From: Rhodococcus wratislaviensis
GTDB taxonomy: Bacteria > Actinomycetota > Actinomycetes > Mycobacteriales > Mycobacteriaceae
Assembly: GCF_900455735.1 (NCBI RefSeq)
Contig: NZ_UAUI01000022.1
Coordinates: forward strand, 310,001 to 374,000
DNA length: 64,000 nucleotides
Reading direction: 5' to 3'
Part shown: positions 7,105-17,585 of the stretch, piece by piece
Position numbering within the stretch: the stretch's first letter is position 1
How the letters are laid out: each line of letters opens with the position of its first letter
Program-made: the position numbers and the translations under genes
Notes under the pieces: model-generated
Seen by the model: the letters and a program-made list of their open reading frames with translations, nothing else
The model's database searches: none
What the model was told of the DNA's origin: nothing

Positions 7105-9039
7105 ATGAGCTCCCCGGGGACTCCGCCTTCGAGCGACAACCATGGTCAGAGCTACGCCGAGGTGTACCGCCGGAGCACCGACAGTCCCGAGGACTTCTGG
7201 CTCGCCGCCGCCGAGGCCGTGGAATGGGAGACGCCGCCGGCGCGGGCGCTCGACGATTCCGCCGCCCCGATGTACCGGTGGTTTCCGGATGCCTCGCTGA
7301 ACACCTGCTTCAACGCTCTCGACCGGCACGTGCGGGACGGCAACGGGGATCGGGCGGCGTTGATCTACGACTCGGCGATGGCCCCCGATGCGTCCCGCAC
7401 CTACATCTACGCAGAACTTCTCGACGAGGTGTCCCGGTTCGCCGGCGTCCTGAAGGACCAGGGTGTGGTGGCCGGTGACCGGGTGATCGTCTACATGCCG
7501 ATGATCCCCGAAGCGGCGATCGCGATGCTGGCCTGCGCCCGCATCGGTGCCGTGCACTCGGTGGTGTTCGGCGGCTTCGCCGCGAAGGAACTCGCGACCC
7601 GCATCGACGACGCCGGACCGGTGGTCCTGGTGACGGCATCGGGTGGCCTCGAGCCGGGGCGCACCGTCGACTACCTGCCGATGGTGGCGAAGGCGCTCGA
7701 GCTGTCCGGCACCCCTCCGCACACGGTGATCGTCAAGGACCGGGCGCAGATCCCGGGTTCGGCCGCCGACTACCAGGGCGGCGGGGCGGCGTGGTTCGAC
7801 TGGGACACCCTGATGGCGGATGCGTCACCCGCGGAGCCGGTTCCGGTGGCCGCGACGGACCCGCTGTACATCCTCTACACGTCCGGCACCACCGGGAAGC
7901 CGAAGGGCGTGATCCGCGACAACGGTGGGCACGCCGTCGCGCTCACGTGGTCGATGCGCAACATCTACGACATCGGCCCGGGCGACGTGTGGTGGACCGC
8001 GTCCGACGTGGGCTGGGTGGTCGGGCACTCGTACATCGTCTACGGGCCGCTGCTGGCCGGTGCCACGTCCGTGCTCTACGAGGGCAAGCCGGTCGGGACG
8101 CCGGATGCGGGCGCGTTCTGGCGGGTGATCTCCGATCACGGTGTGTCGGCACTGTTCACCGCACCGACCGCGATCCGCGCCGTGCGCAAGGCCGATCCGG
8201 ACGCGAAGGAGATCGAGAAGTACGACATCTCCTCCCTGAAGACGCTGTTCGCAGCGGGCGAGCGCCTCGACCCCGACACGTACGCGTGGGCCACCCGCGT
8301 CCTGGACCGTCCCGTCGTCGACCACTGGTGGCAGACCGAGACCGGCTGGGCGATCTGCGCCAACCTGCGCGGGCTCGAACCCATGCCGCTGAAGGCGGGC
8401 TCACCCACCGTCCCGGTGCCCGGATACCGGGTCGAGGTGGTCGACGCTGAGGGGAACGCGGTTCCGGCGGGGGCCGAGGGCAACATCGTGATCGGGCTGC
8501 CGCTGCCTCCGGGCACCCTCGCCGGGTTGTGGCGCGACCCGGAGCGGTACGTGCGGTCGTACCTCGCCACATTCGACGGCTACTACCTGACCGGCGACTC
8601 CGGTTACATCGACGAGGACGGGTACGTGTACGTCCTCGGCCGCAGTGACGACGTCATCAACGTTGCCGGACATCGGCTTTCGACGGGCAGCATGGAGGCG
8701 GTGGTCGCGGGACACCCCGCGGTGGCCGAGTGCGCGGTGGTCGGCATCCGCGACGAACTCAAGGGCCAGCGGCCCAGCGGCTACGTCGTGCTCAAGGCCG
8801 GGGTCGAGATCGACCCGGACACACTCCGCAACGAACTGGTCGCGATGGTGCGCGAGCAGATCGGCGCCGTCGCCACGTTCCGCGACGTGACGGTCGTGCA
8901 GGCGCTGCCCAAGACCCGCTCGGGCAAGATCCTGCGCAAGACGATGCGGCAGATCGCCGACCACGAGGAGTACACGGTGCCCTCCACCATCGAGGACATC
9001 GCCGTCCTCGACGCGCTGAAGAAGCAGTTGGGCGGCTGA
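7105..9039 (+). CDS. prpE: Propionyl-CoA synthetase-type acyl-CoA ligase
   Basis: A 644-residue cytosolic AMP-forming acyl-CoA synthetase of the acetyl/propionyl-CoA family. It adenylates a short-chain acid and transfers it to CoA. Motifs in order: N-terminal acetyl-CoA-synthetase cap (YAEVYRRSTDSPEDFWLAAA), P-loop YTSGTTGKPKG near residue 258, WWQTETGW, hinge DDVINVAGHRLSTG, and the C-terminal catalytic lysine K608 in TRSGKILRK. The AGHRLSTGSMEA version of the hinge fits propionate-CoA ligases better than acetate ligases, but the substrate is inferred. GAGAGGA lies upstream of the ATG. It ends 5 bp before a convergent TetR gene and has no obvious operon partner. Confidence 0.8.
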   Translation: MSSPGTPPSSDNHGQSYAEVYRRSTDSPEDFWLAAAEAVEWETPPARALDDSAAPMYRWFPDASLNTCFNALDRHVRDGNGDRAALIYDSAMAPDASRTYIYAELLDEVSRFAGVLKDQGVVAGDRVIVYMPMIPEAAIAMLACARIGAVHSVVFGGFAAKELATRIDDAGPVVLVTASGGLEPGRTVDYLPMVAKALELSGTPPHTVIVKDRAQIPGSAADYQGGGAAWFDWDTLMADASPAEPVPVAATDPLYILYTSGTTGKPKGVIRDNGGHAVALTWSMRNIYDIGPGDVWWTASDVGWVVGHSYIVYGPLLAGATSVLYEGKPVGTPDAGAFWRVISDHGVSALFTAPTAIRAVRKADPDAKEIEKYDISSLKTLFAAGERLDPDTYAWATRVLDRPVVDHWWQTETGWAICANLRGLEPMPLKAGSPTVPVPGYRVEVVDAEGNAVPAGAEGNIVIGLPLPPGTLAGLWRDPERYVRSYLATFDGYYLTGDSGYIDEDGYVYVLGRSDDVINVAGHRLSTGSMEAVVAGHPAVAECAVVGIRDELKGQRPSGYVVLKAGVEIDPDTLRNELVAMVREQIGAVATFRDVTVVQALPKTRSGKILRKTMRQIADHEEYTVPSTIEDIAVLDALKKQLGG

Positions 9040-9043
9040 CCTC

Positions 9044-9631
9044 TCACACCCGGACGGCCGCGTCGAGTGCCTGATCCACCAGCACCTCGACGCGGTCCGC
9101 TGCGAGTGGGTCGAGGTCGAACAGGATGCGGTAGATGATCGGCGCCACGACATGGTCGATCACGTGCTCGACCACGCCCTGCACCGGCGAGCCGACCGGT
9201 TCGCCGCGCCCGAGGATCGCCTCGATCTGAGTGCGGCAGAACGTCGCGCACTTGAACTGATTGGTGCCGTCCTCGGACCTGACGGTGTCGCCGCTCATCA
9301 CGACGTCGCGCAACGACGCCCGCCCCACCGGCGAGGACATCTCCTCGAGGTAGTCCTGCGCCCAGGCGACGAGGTCGCCCCGTACACTGCCGGTTTCACG
9401 CGGGGTCGCGTCGGGACGCAGTCGCTCGAGCGCGACGTCCGCGAACACTTCGGTGATGTCACCCCAGCGCCGGTAGATGGTCGACGGGGTGACACCGGCG
9501 TCGGCGGCGATCATCGGGACGGTGATGTCCGCTCGGTCGCGCTCGTCGAGAAGTTTGCGCGTGGACGCGTGCACCGCCTGCTGGATGCGGGCGCTGCGAC
9601 CGCCGGGGCGTGGACCTGGAGCCGGACTCAT
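9044..9631 (-). CDS. TetR-family repressor, divergent from an MFS exporter
   Basis: A 195-residue regulator. The N-terminal helix-turn-helix (about residues 18-65, ADITVPMIAADAGVTPSTIYRRWGD) is typical TetR; the C-terminal half has the layout of the TetR_C domain found in regulators paired with transporters. It is transcribed away from the MFS gene at 9729 across a 97-bp gap that holds two inverted repeats with the same half-site (9642 and 9687). The usual arrangement predicts that it represses both itself and the exporter until a ligand binds. The inducing compound is unknown. It ends 5 bp from prpE on the opposite strand; that gene is probably unrelated. Confidence 0.9.
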   Translation of the reverse strand: MSPAPGPRPGGRSARIQQAVHASTRKLLDERDRADITVPMIAADAGVTPSTIYRRWGDITEVFADVALERLRPDATPRETGSVRGDLVAWAQDYLEEMSSPVGRASLRDVVMSGDTVRSEDGTNQFKCATFCRTQIEAILGRGEPVGSPVQGVVEHVIDHVVAPIIYRILFDLDPLAADRVEVLVDQALDAAVRV

Positions 9632-9641
9632 ACCCCCATGC

Positions 9642-9662
9642 TAACGCAAAGACGTTGCATTA
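9642..9662. promoter_or_regulatory. TetR operator, copy 1
   Basis: Half-sites TAACGCAAAG (9642-9651) and CGTTGCATTA (9653-9662) are inverted around a central A and match at 8 of 10 positions. The site starts 11 bp upstream of the TetR start codon, well placed for autorepression. Confidence 0.7.
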
Positions 9663-9686
9663 AGAACGGTGACGGCGTAGCGTCCG

Positions 9687-9709
9687 TTAACGCAAAACTT
9701 TTGCATTAA
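9687..9709. promoter_or_regulatory. TetR operator, copy 2
   Basis: Half-sites TAACGCAAAA (9688-9697) and TTTTGCATTA (9699-9708) match at 9 of 10 positions. Its centre is 46 bp from the centre of copy 1. It lies 20 bp before the MFS start codon, where bound repressor would block that promoter or its early transcript. Confidence 0.75.
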
Positions 9710-9728
9710 CGTTCTCCGGGAGTACGCC

Positions 9729-10952
9729 ATGACGACGCTTGACGCGCCCGAAGCACCACCGACGTCTCGACCCGCACTGCGCCGCGGAGCCGCCTTCACG
9801 CTCGTCGCGGTCGTGATCGCCACCCTGCTCGGCGCGTCCGCCGCACCGACACCGCTGTACGAGGTGTACCAGGCGAACTGGGGCTTCTCGTCGCTGCAGT
9901 CGACGCTGGTCTTCGGCATCTACGCCGTGAGCCTGCTGCTGGCGCTGCTCACCGTCGGGTCGCTCTCGGACTACGTCGGCCGCCGACCCGTGCTGATCAC
10001 GGCACTCGTGGTCGAAGCGGCCTCGATGATCATGTTCGCGACGGCCGAAGGCATCGGCCTCCTGCTGTTCGCCCGGGTGGTGCAGGGTTTCGCGACCGGC
10101 GCCGCGATCAGCGCGCTCGGTTCCACCCTCCTCGACCTCGAACGCACGCCCGGACGCGGCGCCACCGTCAACAGCATCGCGCCCACTGTCGGCCTCGCGC
10201 TGGGCGCCATCGGATCGAGCCTGATCAGCGAGCACCTTCCCCGGCCCACCAGCACCGTGTTCCTGGTGTTCTGCGCACTGTTCCTCGTCGAGATCCTCGG
10301 CATCTGGGCCGCACCCGAAACGGCGGTCCGGCAGAAGGGGGCTCTGGCATCGATGCGGCCGGCGCTCGCGGTCCCGTCCACCGCCCTTGGCATGCTCGTC
10401 CTCACGGGTCCCTGCCTGGTGGCCGTGTGGGCGCTGGGCGGCTTCTACCTGTCACTCGGACCTTCGCTCGCCCGCAACGCGCTCGACGTCCACACGTCGC
10501 TGGTCGGCGCGATCATGGTCGCGACGCTCACCGGGACCGGCGCACTCGCGGTGTTCCTGCTGCGGAACGTGGCGGCACGGCGCATCCTGTACGTCGGAGC
10601 CTCCGCCCTCGTCGCCGGGGTCGCCATCACCCTGATCGGCGCCGAAACATCCTCCGCGCTGTGGATTCTCGCGGGAACCGCGGTCGCGGGCATCGGGTTC
10701 GGCGCCGGCTTCCAGGGCACCATCCGCACCGTCATGCCGCTCGCCGAACCGCATGAGCGCGCGGGACTGCTCTCGAGCATCTACGTGATCGCCTACCTCG
10801 CCAACAGCGTTCCGGCACTGATCGCCGGATACCTCGTCGGGAAGGTCGGGCTCGTCGACACCACCCGCATCTACGGCGGACTCGTCATCGTCCTCGCCGC
10901 GGCAGCCTTCCTCGGGCTTCTCGTGCGCAAAGCGCCTGTGAGTACTTATTAA
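9729..10952 (+). CDS. MFS transporter (drug-efflux type) under TetR control
   Basis: A 407-residue 12-helix major facilitator protein. A soluble N-terminal stretch of ~25 residues precedes TM1 (AAFTLVAVVIATLLGASAAPTPLYEVYQ), and the loop between TM2 and TM3 carries the MFS signature as LSDYVGRRPVLITALV. It is probably a proton-driven exporter of a small molecule in the cytoplasmic membrane. The divergent TetR gene and shared operators support inducible efflux; the substrate is unknown. The last codons (Val-Ser-Thr-Tyr-stop) come from the left arm of the palindromic repeat at 10935-10980, so the natural C-terminus was probably replaced or extended by that element. Confidence 0.85.
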   Translation: MTTLDAPEAPPTSRPALRRGAAFTLVAVVIATLLGASAAPTPLYEVYQANWGFSSLQSTLVFGIYAVSLLLALLTVGSLSDYVGRRPVLITALVVEAASMIMFATAEGIGLLLFARVVQGFATGAAISALGSTLLDLERTPGRGATVNSIAPTVGLALGAIGSSLISEHLPRPTSTVFLVFCALFLVEILGIWAAPETAVRQKGALASMRPALAVPSTALGMLVLTGPCLVAVWALGGFYLSLGPSLARNALDVHTSLVGAIMVATLTGTGALAVFLLRNVAARRILYVGASALVAGVAITLIGAETSSALWILAGTAVAGIGFGAGFQGTIRTVMPLAEPHERAGLLSSIYVIAYLANSVPALIAGYLVGKVGLVDTTRIYGGLVIVLAAAAFLGLLVRKAPVSTY

Positions 10953-10980
10953 CCGCCCGCGGTTAACAAGTACTCACAGG
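10935..10980. repeat. Long palindrome, family copy 1 (VSTY-stop repeat)
   Basis: Left arm 10935-10957 and right arm 10958-10980 pair at 21 of 23 positions. The core is GTGAGTACTTATTAACC with the inverted partner GGTTAACAAGTACTCAC. It lies where two convergent genes meet: it gives the MFS gene its last four codons and TAA, and the photolyase its TGA. The transcript would form a very stable hairpin in both directions, so it may serve as a bidirectional terminator, although no T-run follows. Two further copies are at 55905 and 57053. Confidence 0.9.
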
Positions 10981-12314
10981 GCCTTGATCTCACCGTAGCG
11001 GGCGAGGGCCTCCTGCCGTTCGTGGGCGTGGTCGACGATCGGCGGCGGATAGTCATCGGGGCGGCCGTCTTTCAGAGCGTGAACGGCCTTCCCGAAGATG
11101 CCGCGCAGTTCGGGCACCCACCGGCGCACGTACTCGCCGTCGGGGTCGAACTTCTCGCCCTGCGTCGTCGGGTTGAACACCCGGAAGTACGGCGACGCGT
11201 CCGTCCCCGATCCCGCGGTCCACTGCCAGCCGTGCTGGTTGTTCGCCAGATCCCCGTCGACGAGCTGGTTCATGAAGTAGCGGGCACCCCGCCACCACGG
11301 CAGGTGCAGATCCTTGACGAAGAACGACGCGACGATCATCCGCACCCGATTGTGCATCCACGCTTCGGCTTTCAGCTGGCGCATCCCGGCGTCGACGATC
11401 GGGAACCCCGTCCGGCCCTCGCACCACGCCGTGTACGCCTCCTCTGCGTCGGGCCCGCTGTCGTAGCGGATGTGGTCGAAGCGGCGGTCGTAGTTCTCGC
11501 GGGCACTGTCCGGACGCTGGAAGAGGATGTCGGCGTAGAAGTCCCGCCACGCGAGCTGCCGCCGGTACTGTTCGGCGCTCTTGCTGCGGCGGCGCGCGAG
11601 GTCGCGGAGCATCGTCCGCGGATGAATGTTGCCGTATTTCAGGTACACCGACATCCGGCTGGTCGCGTCGAGACCGGGACGATCCCGCGCATCCTCGTAG
11701 CCGGCGAGGTCGTCCTCGCAGAACTCCGCCCACCGCTGCAGCGCCGCCGCCTCGCCCGCGGGGCACCCGTCGGATTCGGGTTCGGGGATCGTCACCCGCC
11801 GCGTCTTCACGTCACCCGGGTCCATCCACTCCACCGTCGCGGGCCCGGTGTCGATCGGCGCGCGCCACCCGTGTTCGAGCCACTGCCGGAAATACGGGGT
11901 GAACACGCGGTACGGCTCCCCGTCCGCCTTGGTCACCCGGCCGGGCGCCACGGCGTACGGCGAACCGGTGGCCACCAGATCGACGTGCTCGGCGACGGCG
12001 GCATCACGCTCGCGACCGTAGGGCCCGTAGTCCGCACTCACGTGCACTTCTTCGGCCGACACCTTCTCCGCGACCCTCGGAACCACGTCGACGGGATCGC
12101 CCTTCACCACCAGCAACCGGCCGTCGAGTTGGTCGTCCAGTGCGGCGAGACTGCGGAACAGGAAGTCCCGGCGAGCACCGCCCGATGCTGTCAGCAGCCG
12201 ATCGTCGAGGACGAACAGCCCGAGCGCACGCGCCCCCGACTCGGCCACCGTGTGAAGCGTCGGCAGATCACCGAGCCGAAGGTCGCGCCGGAACCAGACG
12301 AGTGCGGTGTCCAT
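10974..12314 (-). CDS. phr: Deoxyribodipyrimidine photolyase (cryptochrome/photolyase family)
   Basis: A 446-residue light-driven DNA repair enzyme that splits cyclobutane pyrimidine dimers. The start at 12314 is chosen because MDTALVWFRRDLRLGDLP is the canonical N-terminus; the frame is open far upstream but those residues are not photolyase-like. The N-terminal photolyase Rossmann domain (about 1-130) binds the antenna chromophore. The C-terminal FAD domain has the family hallmark stretch WMHNRVRMIVASFFVKDLHLPWW, then DLANNQHGWQWTAGSGTDASPYFRVFNP. A class I CPD photolyase is most likely; a cryptochrome-like role is possible. Its TGA lies inside the palindrome shared with the convergent MFS gene. 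Confidence 0.92.
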   Translation of the reverse strand: MDTALVWFRRDLRLGDLPTLHTVAESGARALGLFVLDDRLLTASGGARRDFLFRSLAALDDQLDGRLLVVKGDPVDVVPRVAEKVSAEEVHVSADYGPYGRERDAAVAEHVDLVATGSPYAVAPGRVTKADGEPYRVFTPYFRQWLEHGWRAPIDTGPATVEWMDPGDVKTRRVTIPEPESDGCPAGEAAALQRWAEFCEDDLAGYEDARDRPGLDATSRMSVYLKYGNIHPRTMLRDLARRRSKSAEQYRRQLAWRDFYADILFQRPDSARENYDRRFDHIRYDSGPDAEEAYTAWCEGRTGFPIVDAGMRQLKAEAWMHNRVRMIVASFFVKDLHLPWWRGARYFMNQLVDGDLANNQHGWQWTAGSGTDASPYFRVFNPTTQGEKFDPDGEYVRRWVPELRGIFGKAVHALKDGRPDDYPPPIVDHAHERQEALARYGEIKAL

Positions 12315-12343
12315 ACCTGTCACGGTAGCGAAGCGCGGGACGA

Positions 12344-13261
12344 TCAGTTGGTGGAGCGAGCAGACGACAGCACCGACAGGTACGGCGCGTCGATGTCGTA
12401 GTGCTCGAACGCCGACAGCGCAGCGCGGGCGAACGTCCGCTGCACCGCCCACTGCCTGCCGGGCTTGGTCCGCGCGGTGATCCGCAGTGTGACCGATTCC
12501 GCGGTCACCGAGTTGACGCCCAGCAGTTCCGGGGGTTCGAGTACGTCGGCCGCGATCGTGTCGCCCTTGGCCGCCTCGGTGACGGCCTCCAGCGCCACCT
12601 CGCACGCCCGCTGCACGTTGGCGGCGTGCGCGATCGGCAGATCGACCACCGCGACCGCGTAACCCTGGCTCATGTTGCCGACGCGCACGATCTCACCGTT
12701 GCGGCAGTACCAGAGAGTGCCGTTGACGTCGCGGATCGTGGTGACCCGCAGACCCACCGTCTCGACAGTTCCCACGGCCTCGCCGAGGTCCACGACGTCC
12801 CCGACACCGTACTGGTCCTCGAGCAGCATGAAGATGCCCGACAGGAAGTCCCGGACGAGGTTCTGCGCACCGAAACCGAGTGCGACACCGATCACACCGG
12901 CGGACGCGATGAACGGCGCGACGTTGACGCCGAGGACGGCGAGGACCTGGAGCACCACCCAGATGAGCACCACGATCGACACGGTCGATTTGAGCACCGA
13001 CCCGATCGTCCGGGCGCGTTGCGCGCGGCGCTCGTTGACCATCGCCTCCTTGACGCCGCGCGGGGCCCGTTCCCGCAGGGGACGGAGCATGGCCGGTTTG
13101 TCCGAAGGCTCCCGGGGCCGCGTCATCCGGTCGATCATCCGGTGCAACGCGAAACGCAGCACGAGCGCCAGGACGACGTAGGTCGCGATCTCGGCCGGCC
13201 GGTGAATCAGCCAGTCACGGTTGGTTTCGGTCAGTTCGAATGCCTGCAGCGAAGAAAACAT
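12344..13261 (-). CDS. Small-conductance mechanosensitive channel (MscS family)
   Basis: A 305-residue inner-membrane channel that opens under membrane tension to release solutes on hypo-osmotic shock. Predicted helices lie near residues 20-40, 90-110 and 115-135. The pore-lining helix and beta domain follow as [21 protein letters not shown], then [19 protein letters not shown], the most conserved MscS stretch. The start ATG at 13261 has no spaced Shine-Dalgarno; TACACT (13270-13275 on the minus strand) is 8 nt upstream, suggesting a near-leaderless mRNA. It is divergent from prrA across only 82 bp, so the two promoters are back to back. Its 3' end lies 29 bp from the photolyase start. Confidence 0.88.
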   Translation of the reverse strand: MFSSLQAFELTETNRDWLIHRPAEIATYVVLALVLRFALHRMIDRMTRPREPSDKPAMLRPLRERAPRGVKEAMVNERRAQRARTIGSVLKSTVSIVVLIWVVLQVLAVLGVNVAPFIASAGVIGVALGFGAQNLVRDFLSGIFMLLEDQYGVGDVVDLGEAVGTVETVGLRVTTIRDVNGTLWYCRNGEIVRVGNMSQGYAVAVVDLPIAHAANVQRACEVALEAVTEAAKGDTIAADVLEPPELLGVNSVTAESVTLRITARTKPGRQWAVQRTFARAALSAFEHYDIDAPYLSVLSSARSTN

Positions 13262-13343
13262 CTCCAACGAGTGTACGGACGAGACACGCTCCCACAACTG
13301 CCATCCGCACGCTCGCGGGTCGCGCCCACGGCACAATGCAGGA

Positions 13344-14060
13344 GTGACCGTCACCGACTCAGCCAGTGTCCTCGTGGTCGACGACGACGAGGACGTGCGG
13401 ACTTCCCTCGAACGCGGCCTGCGGCTGTCCGGATTCACCGTCCTCACCGCCGTCGACGGCGCCGACGCGCTCCGGGTGGTCAGCGAACAACGCCCGGACG
13501 CGATGGTGCTCGACATGAACATGCCGGTCATCGACGGCACCGGTGTCGTCACCGCGCTCCGCGCGATGAACAACGACATCCCGATCTGCGTGCTCAGCGC
13601 CCGCGACACCGTCGACGACCGCATCTCCGGACTGGAGTCGGGCGCCGACGACTACCTGGTCAAGCCGTTCGTCCTCGCCGAACTGATCGCTCGGATCCGG
13701 GCGATGCTGAGGAGGCACGGAACGACGGCCGCCGCGCCTGCCGGCTCGCCCGCGACCCCACCGATCCGCGTCGGCGCCCTGGAGATCCGGACGTCCGCGC
13801 GCAGGGTGTTCATGGCGGGCGAGGAGATCACGCTGACCAAACGGGAATTCGAACTCCTCGAGGTTCTCGCCCGCAACGTCGGCATCGTGCTGAGCCGTGA
13901 GCGGCTCCTCGAACTGGTGTGGGGGTACGACTTCGTCGCCGACACCAACGTGGTGGACGTCTTCGTCGGCTACCTGCGTCGCAAGTTCGAAGTCGGTGGT
14001 CAGCCGCGCATCCTGCACACGGTCCGCGGAGTCGGGTTCGTGCTCCGGGAACCGTCGTGA
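13344..14060 (+). CDS. prrA: Two-component response regulator PrrA (OmpR family)
   Basis: A 238-residue regulator with an N-terminal receiver domain (acidic pocket VVDDDED, phospho-acceptor Asp57 in VLDMNMP, lysine in DDYLVKPF) and a C-terminal winged helix (about 140-236, [17 protein letters not shown] and [25 protein letters not shown]). The whole sequence recalls M. tuberculosis PrrA (Rv0903c), needed for early intracellular growth. The GTG start at 13344 has GCAGGA close upstream. Its stop overlaps the prrB start (GTGA), so kinase and regulator are translationally coupled. DNA targets cannot be inferred from the sequence. Confidence 0.93.
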   Translation: MTVTDSASVLVVDDDEDVRTSLERGLRLSGFTVLTAVDGADALRVVSEQRPDAMVLDMNMPVIDGTGVVTALRAMNNDIPICVLSARDTVDDRISGLESGADDYLVKPFVLAELIARIRAMLRRHGTTAAAPAGSPATPPIRVGALEIRTSARRVFMAGEEITLTKREFELLEVLARNVGIVLSRERLLELVWGYDFVADTNVVDVFVGYLRRKFEVGGQPRILHTVRGVGFVLREPS

Positions 14061-15421
14061 AACGGTCGTTCTCCCTCCGGACCCGCGTGGCCGCCGCGAC
14101 CGCACTGGGGGCGACGATCATCGTCGTGGCGCTCGGCATCCTGGTGTCGCTGGCGATCAACCGGAACAACCTGTCGCAACTCGACCGGCGGCTGGAGACG
14201 GCGTCGGATGTCTTGGTTCCCAACGCTGCCACCGCGGGACTGTTCCTGGGGGCACTGGGCGACAAGGGTGCGTTCGCCATCACCATCCGTTCGGCCGACG
14301 GCAACACCGTGCTGGTCAGCACCCCCACCCAACTGCCCGAACTCGACCCGGGCCAGCAGACCGTCGAGGTGGGTGACACGAAGTACCGGGCGTACACCGC
14401 GACCGTGCCGCTCCTCGGCACCCGGATCTCCCTCGCCGTGCCGTACGCCGAAGCCCAGGACGTGACGTCGGAGCAGCAACGGCAGGTGGCGCTCGTCGGA
14501 GTGCTCGCCATCGCCGCGGCCAGCGGTCTCGGCTGGTTGTTCGGCGGTCGTGCCGTGCGCCCGCTGGTCGACTTGACCGGCCGCATCGTGCGCCGCGAAC
14601 CGAAGCTGACGCCCACGACCTCCGGTGTCCGGGAGGCGGACGAACTGGCCTCCGCCGCGGAGTCGATGTTGCGCGACGTCGCGGAGGCGCAGGACGCGAC
14701 CACCGCCGCGCTCGCCACCGCACGCGACTTCGCCGCCGTCTCGGCACACGAACTCCGGACCCCGCTCACCGCGATGCGCACCGACCTCGAGGTCCTCACC
14801 ACTCTCGACCTGACGCCGGACCAGCAGCACGAGATCCTCCGCGACCTCGCCCGCTCACAGGGCCGGGTGGAATCGACGCTGTCCGACCTCGAGCGCCTCG
14901 CCCGCGGCGAGCTGTCGACCGACAAGGACTTCGTGGACTGCGACCTCGTCGACATCAGCGACCTCGCCGCCGAGGAGGCGATGCGTCACAATCCGGGCCT
15001 GCAGGTGACCGTCGACGCGACCCCGGTGACGGTCCGGGGCATGCCCGGTGGGCTGCGTCTCACCTTGGACAACGCCATCAAGAACGCGGTCCGCCACGGC
15101 GGTGCCACCGCGGTGACGATCACGCTGAGAGCGGCCGACGGCATCACCACCGTCGTCGTCGACGACAACGGCTCGGGGGTGCCCGAGGCCGAACGGGCCG
15201 CGGTGTTCGAACGGTTCCACCGCGGTTCCAACGCGACGAAGAGCGGGTCGGGCCTCGGCCTCGCGCTCGTCGCGCAGCAGGCGGCACTGCACAACGGCAG
15301 CGCACGTTTCGAGGTCAGCCCGCTCGGTGGCGCACGCCTCGTCGTCGAACTCCACACCGACACCACACACCAGCCACCGAGAGCGGAACCACGGACAGCA
15401 GAAAGCCCCGCGTCACCCTGA
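14057..15421 (+). CDS. prrB: Sensor histidine kinase PrrB
   Basis: A 454-residue membrane kinase that phosphorylates PrrA. The first helix is at about residues 8-32, an extracytoplasmic sensor at about 35-140, and the second helix at about 150-172 ([20 protein letters not shown]). A HAMP linker, the dimerisation box with phospho-accepting His231 ([13 protein letters not shown]) and an ATP-binding domain with N ([11 protein letters not shown]), G1 (DDNGSGVPE) and G2 ([12 protein letters not shown]) boxes follow. GTG at 14057 overlaps the prrA stop by 4 bp. The sensed signal is unknown. The order and lengths match the recalled M. tuberculosis pair. A terminator hairpin overlaps the end of the gene. 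Confidence 0.93.
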   Translation: MKRSFSLRTRVAAATALGATIIVVALGILVSLAINRNNLSQLDRRLETASDVLVPNAATAGLFLGALGDKGAFAITIRSADGNTVLVSTPTQLPELDPGQQTVEVGDTKYRAYTATVPLLGTRISLAVPYAEAQDVTSEQQRQVALVGVLAIAAASGLGWLFGGRAVRPLVDLTGRIVRREPKLTPTTSGVREADELASAAESMLRDVAEAQDATTAALATARDFAAVSAHELRTPLTAMRTDLEVLTTLDLTPDQQHEILRDLARSQGRVESTLSDLERLARGELSTDKDFVDCDLVDISDLAAEEAMRHNPGLQVTVDATPVTVRGMPGGLRLTLDNAIKNAVRHGGATAVTITLRAADGITTVVVDDNGSGVPEAERAAVFERFHRGSNATKSGSGLGLALVAQQAALHNGSARFEVSPLGGARLVVELHTDTTHQPPRAEPRTAESPASP

Positions 15422-15435
15422 GGTGATGCGGGGCT
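15404..15435. terminator. Hairpin between prrB and the convergent FKBP gene
   Basis: AGCCCCGC at 15404-15411 and TCACC pair with GGTGA and GCGGGGCT (15422-15435), a stem of about 13 bp with one mismatch and a 4-nt loop. It overlaps the prrB stop and lies 17 bp from the FKBP stop, so it can serve both directions. The T-tract is weak. Confidence 0.75.
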
Positions 15436-15451
15436 CTGGGTACTGCGGAGA

Positions 15452-15814
15452 CTATTCCTTCACGTCGAGCAGGTCGATCATGAAGACCAGCGTCTTGCCG
15501 GACAGCTGATGTCCGGCGCCGGCGGGACCGTAGGCGAGCTCCGGCGGGATCGTGAGCTGACGACGTCCGCCCACCTTCATGCCGGGGATGCCGTCCTGCC
15601 AGCCCTTGATGAGGCCGCGCAGCGGGAACTGGATGGACTCGCCGCGGCTCCAGGAGGAGTCGAACTCCTCGCCGGACTCGAATTCGACGCCGACGTAGTG
15701 CACCTCGACGGTGCCCCCGGGGACGGCCTCTGCGCCGTCTCCGACCACCACGTCCTTGATGACCAGGTCGGTCGGGGCGGGTCCGTCTTGGAACTCGATC
15801 TCGGGCTTGGTCAT
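15452..15814 (-). CDS. FKBP-type peptidyl-prolyl cis-trans isomerase
   Basis: A 120-residue single-domain FKBP that speeds proline isomerisation during protein folding. Recognisable pieces are VEVHYVGVEFESGEEFDSSW, FPLRGLIKGWQDGIPGMKVG (active-site loop) and RRQLTIPPELAYG, ending LVFMIDLLDVKE. There is no signal peptide or lipobox, so it is cytosolic. A strong GAGGAGG-type ribosome-binding site precedes the ATG. It follows gltA by 47 bp on the same strand and may be co-transcribed with it, an arrangement common in related actinobacteria. Confidence 0.95.
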   Translation of the reverse strand: MTKPEIEFQDGPAPTDLVIKDVVVGDGAEAVPGGTVEVHYVGVEFESGEEFDSSWSRGESIQFPLRGLIKGWQDGIPGMKVGGRRQLTIPPELAYGPAGAGHQLSGKTLVFMIDLLDVKE

Positions 15815-15861
15815 ATGTCCTCCTCGGTGAGGGCTCTATCGTTCGGCACAGGTATCCGCGA

Positions 15862-17157
<1,296 letters not shown>

Positions 17158-17585
17158 GAAGCATCCCTCTCAAGCTCAAACCAATGAGTAACAACTTCAT
17201 TCAGGTAGAAACTAGCCCCACTCTGGCCTGCGTGCCGAAGGCGGGTCCGCTCAGAGCCCGTGATCCGGGTCCGCCGCGGGACGCGCGGCGACCACGGAGA
17301 AGGGTCGCCGAACGGGATCCGCGAGTGTCCGATTTGCCCGCACGGCGCGGAAGCGGAATCGGTGAGGGCCAGCGACCCGAGACTGGACTGGCCGTGTTAC
17401 CTGCACAGATGCCGAGCACGGCGGAGAACGCACGCCGTGACGCCCGACGCGGTGAGGGAAGAACAGAGGGTGATACAGAGCGCCGCAGCCGCGACAGAAG
17501 AACCCCCGCCCGACGTATCGGCCCGACCGCGACCGGTGTTACACCGTCTCACCAAGTGGGCACCCGATGCTCGAAAGTTGAACCG
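17158..17585. other. Intergenic region upstream of gltA, no gene recognised
   Basis: A 428-bp stretch between the gltA start and the 3' end of the aldose-epimerase gene. Open frames here are short, Arg-rich and lack initiation signals, as expected of chance frames in GC-rich DNA. The segment next to gltA (about 17160-17215) is AT-richer than the rest and presumably carries the gltA promoter and leader; no clear -10/-35 pair was fixed. Confidence 0.5.
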
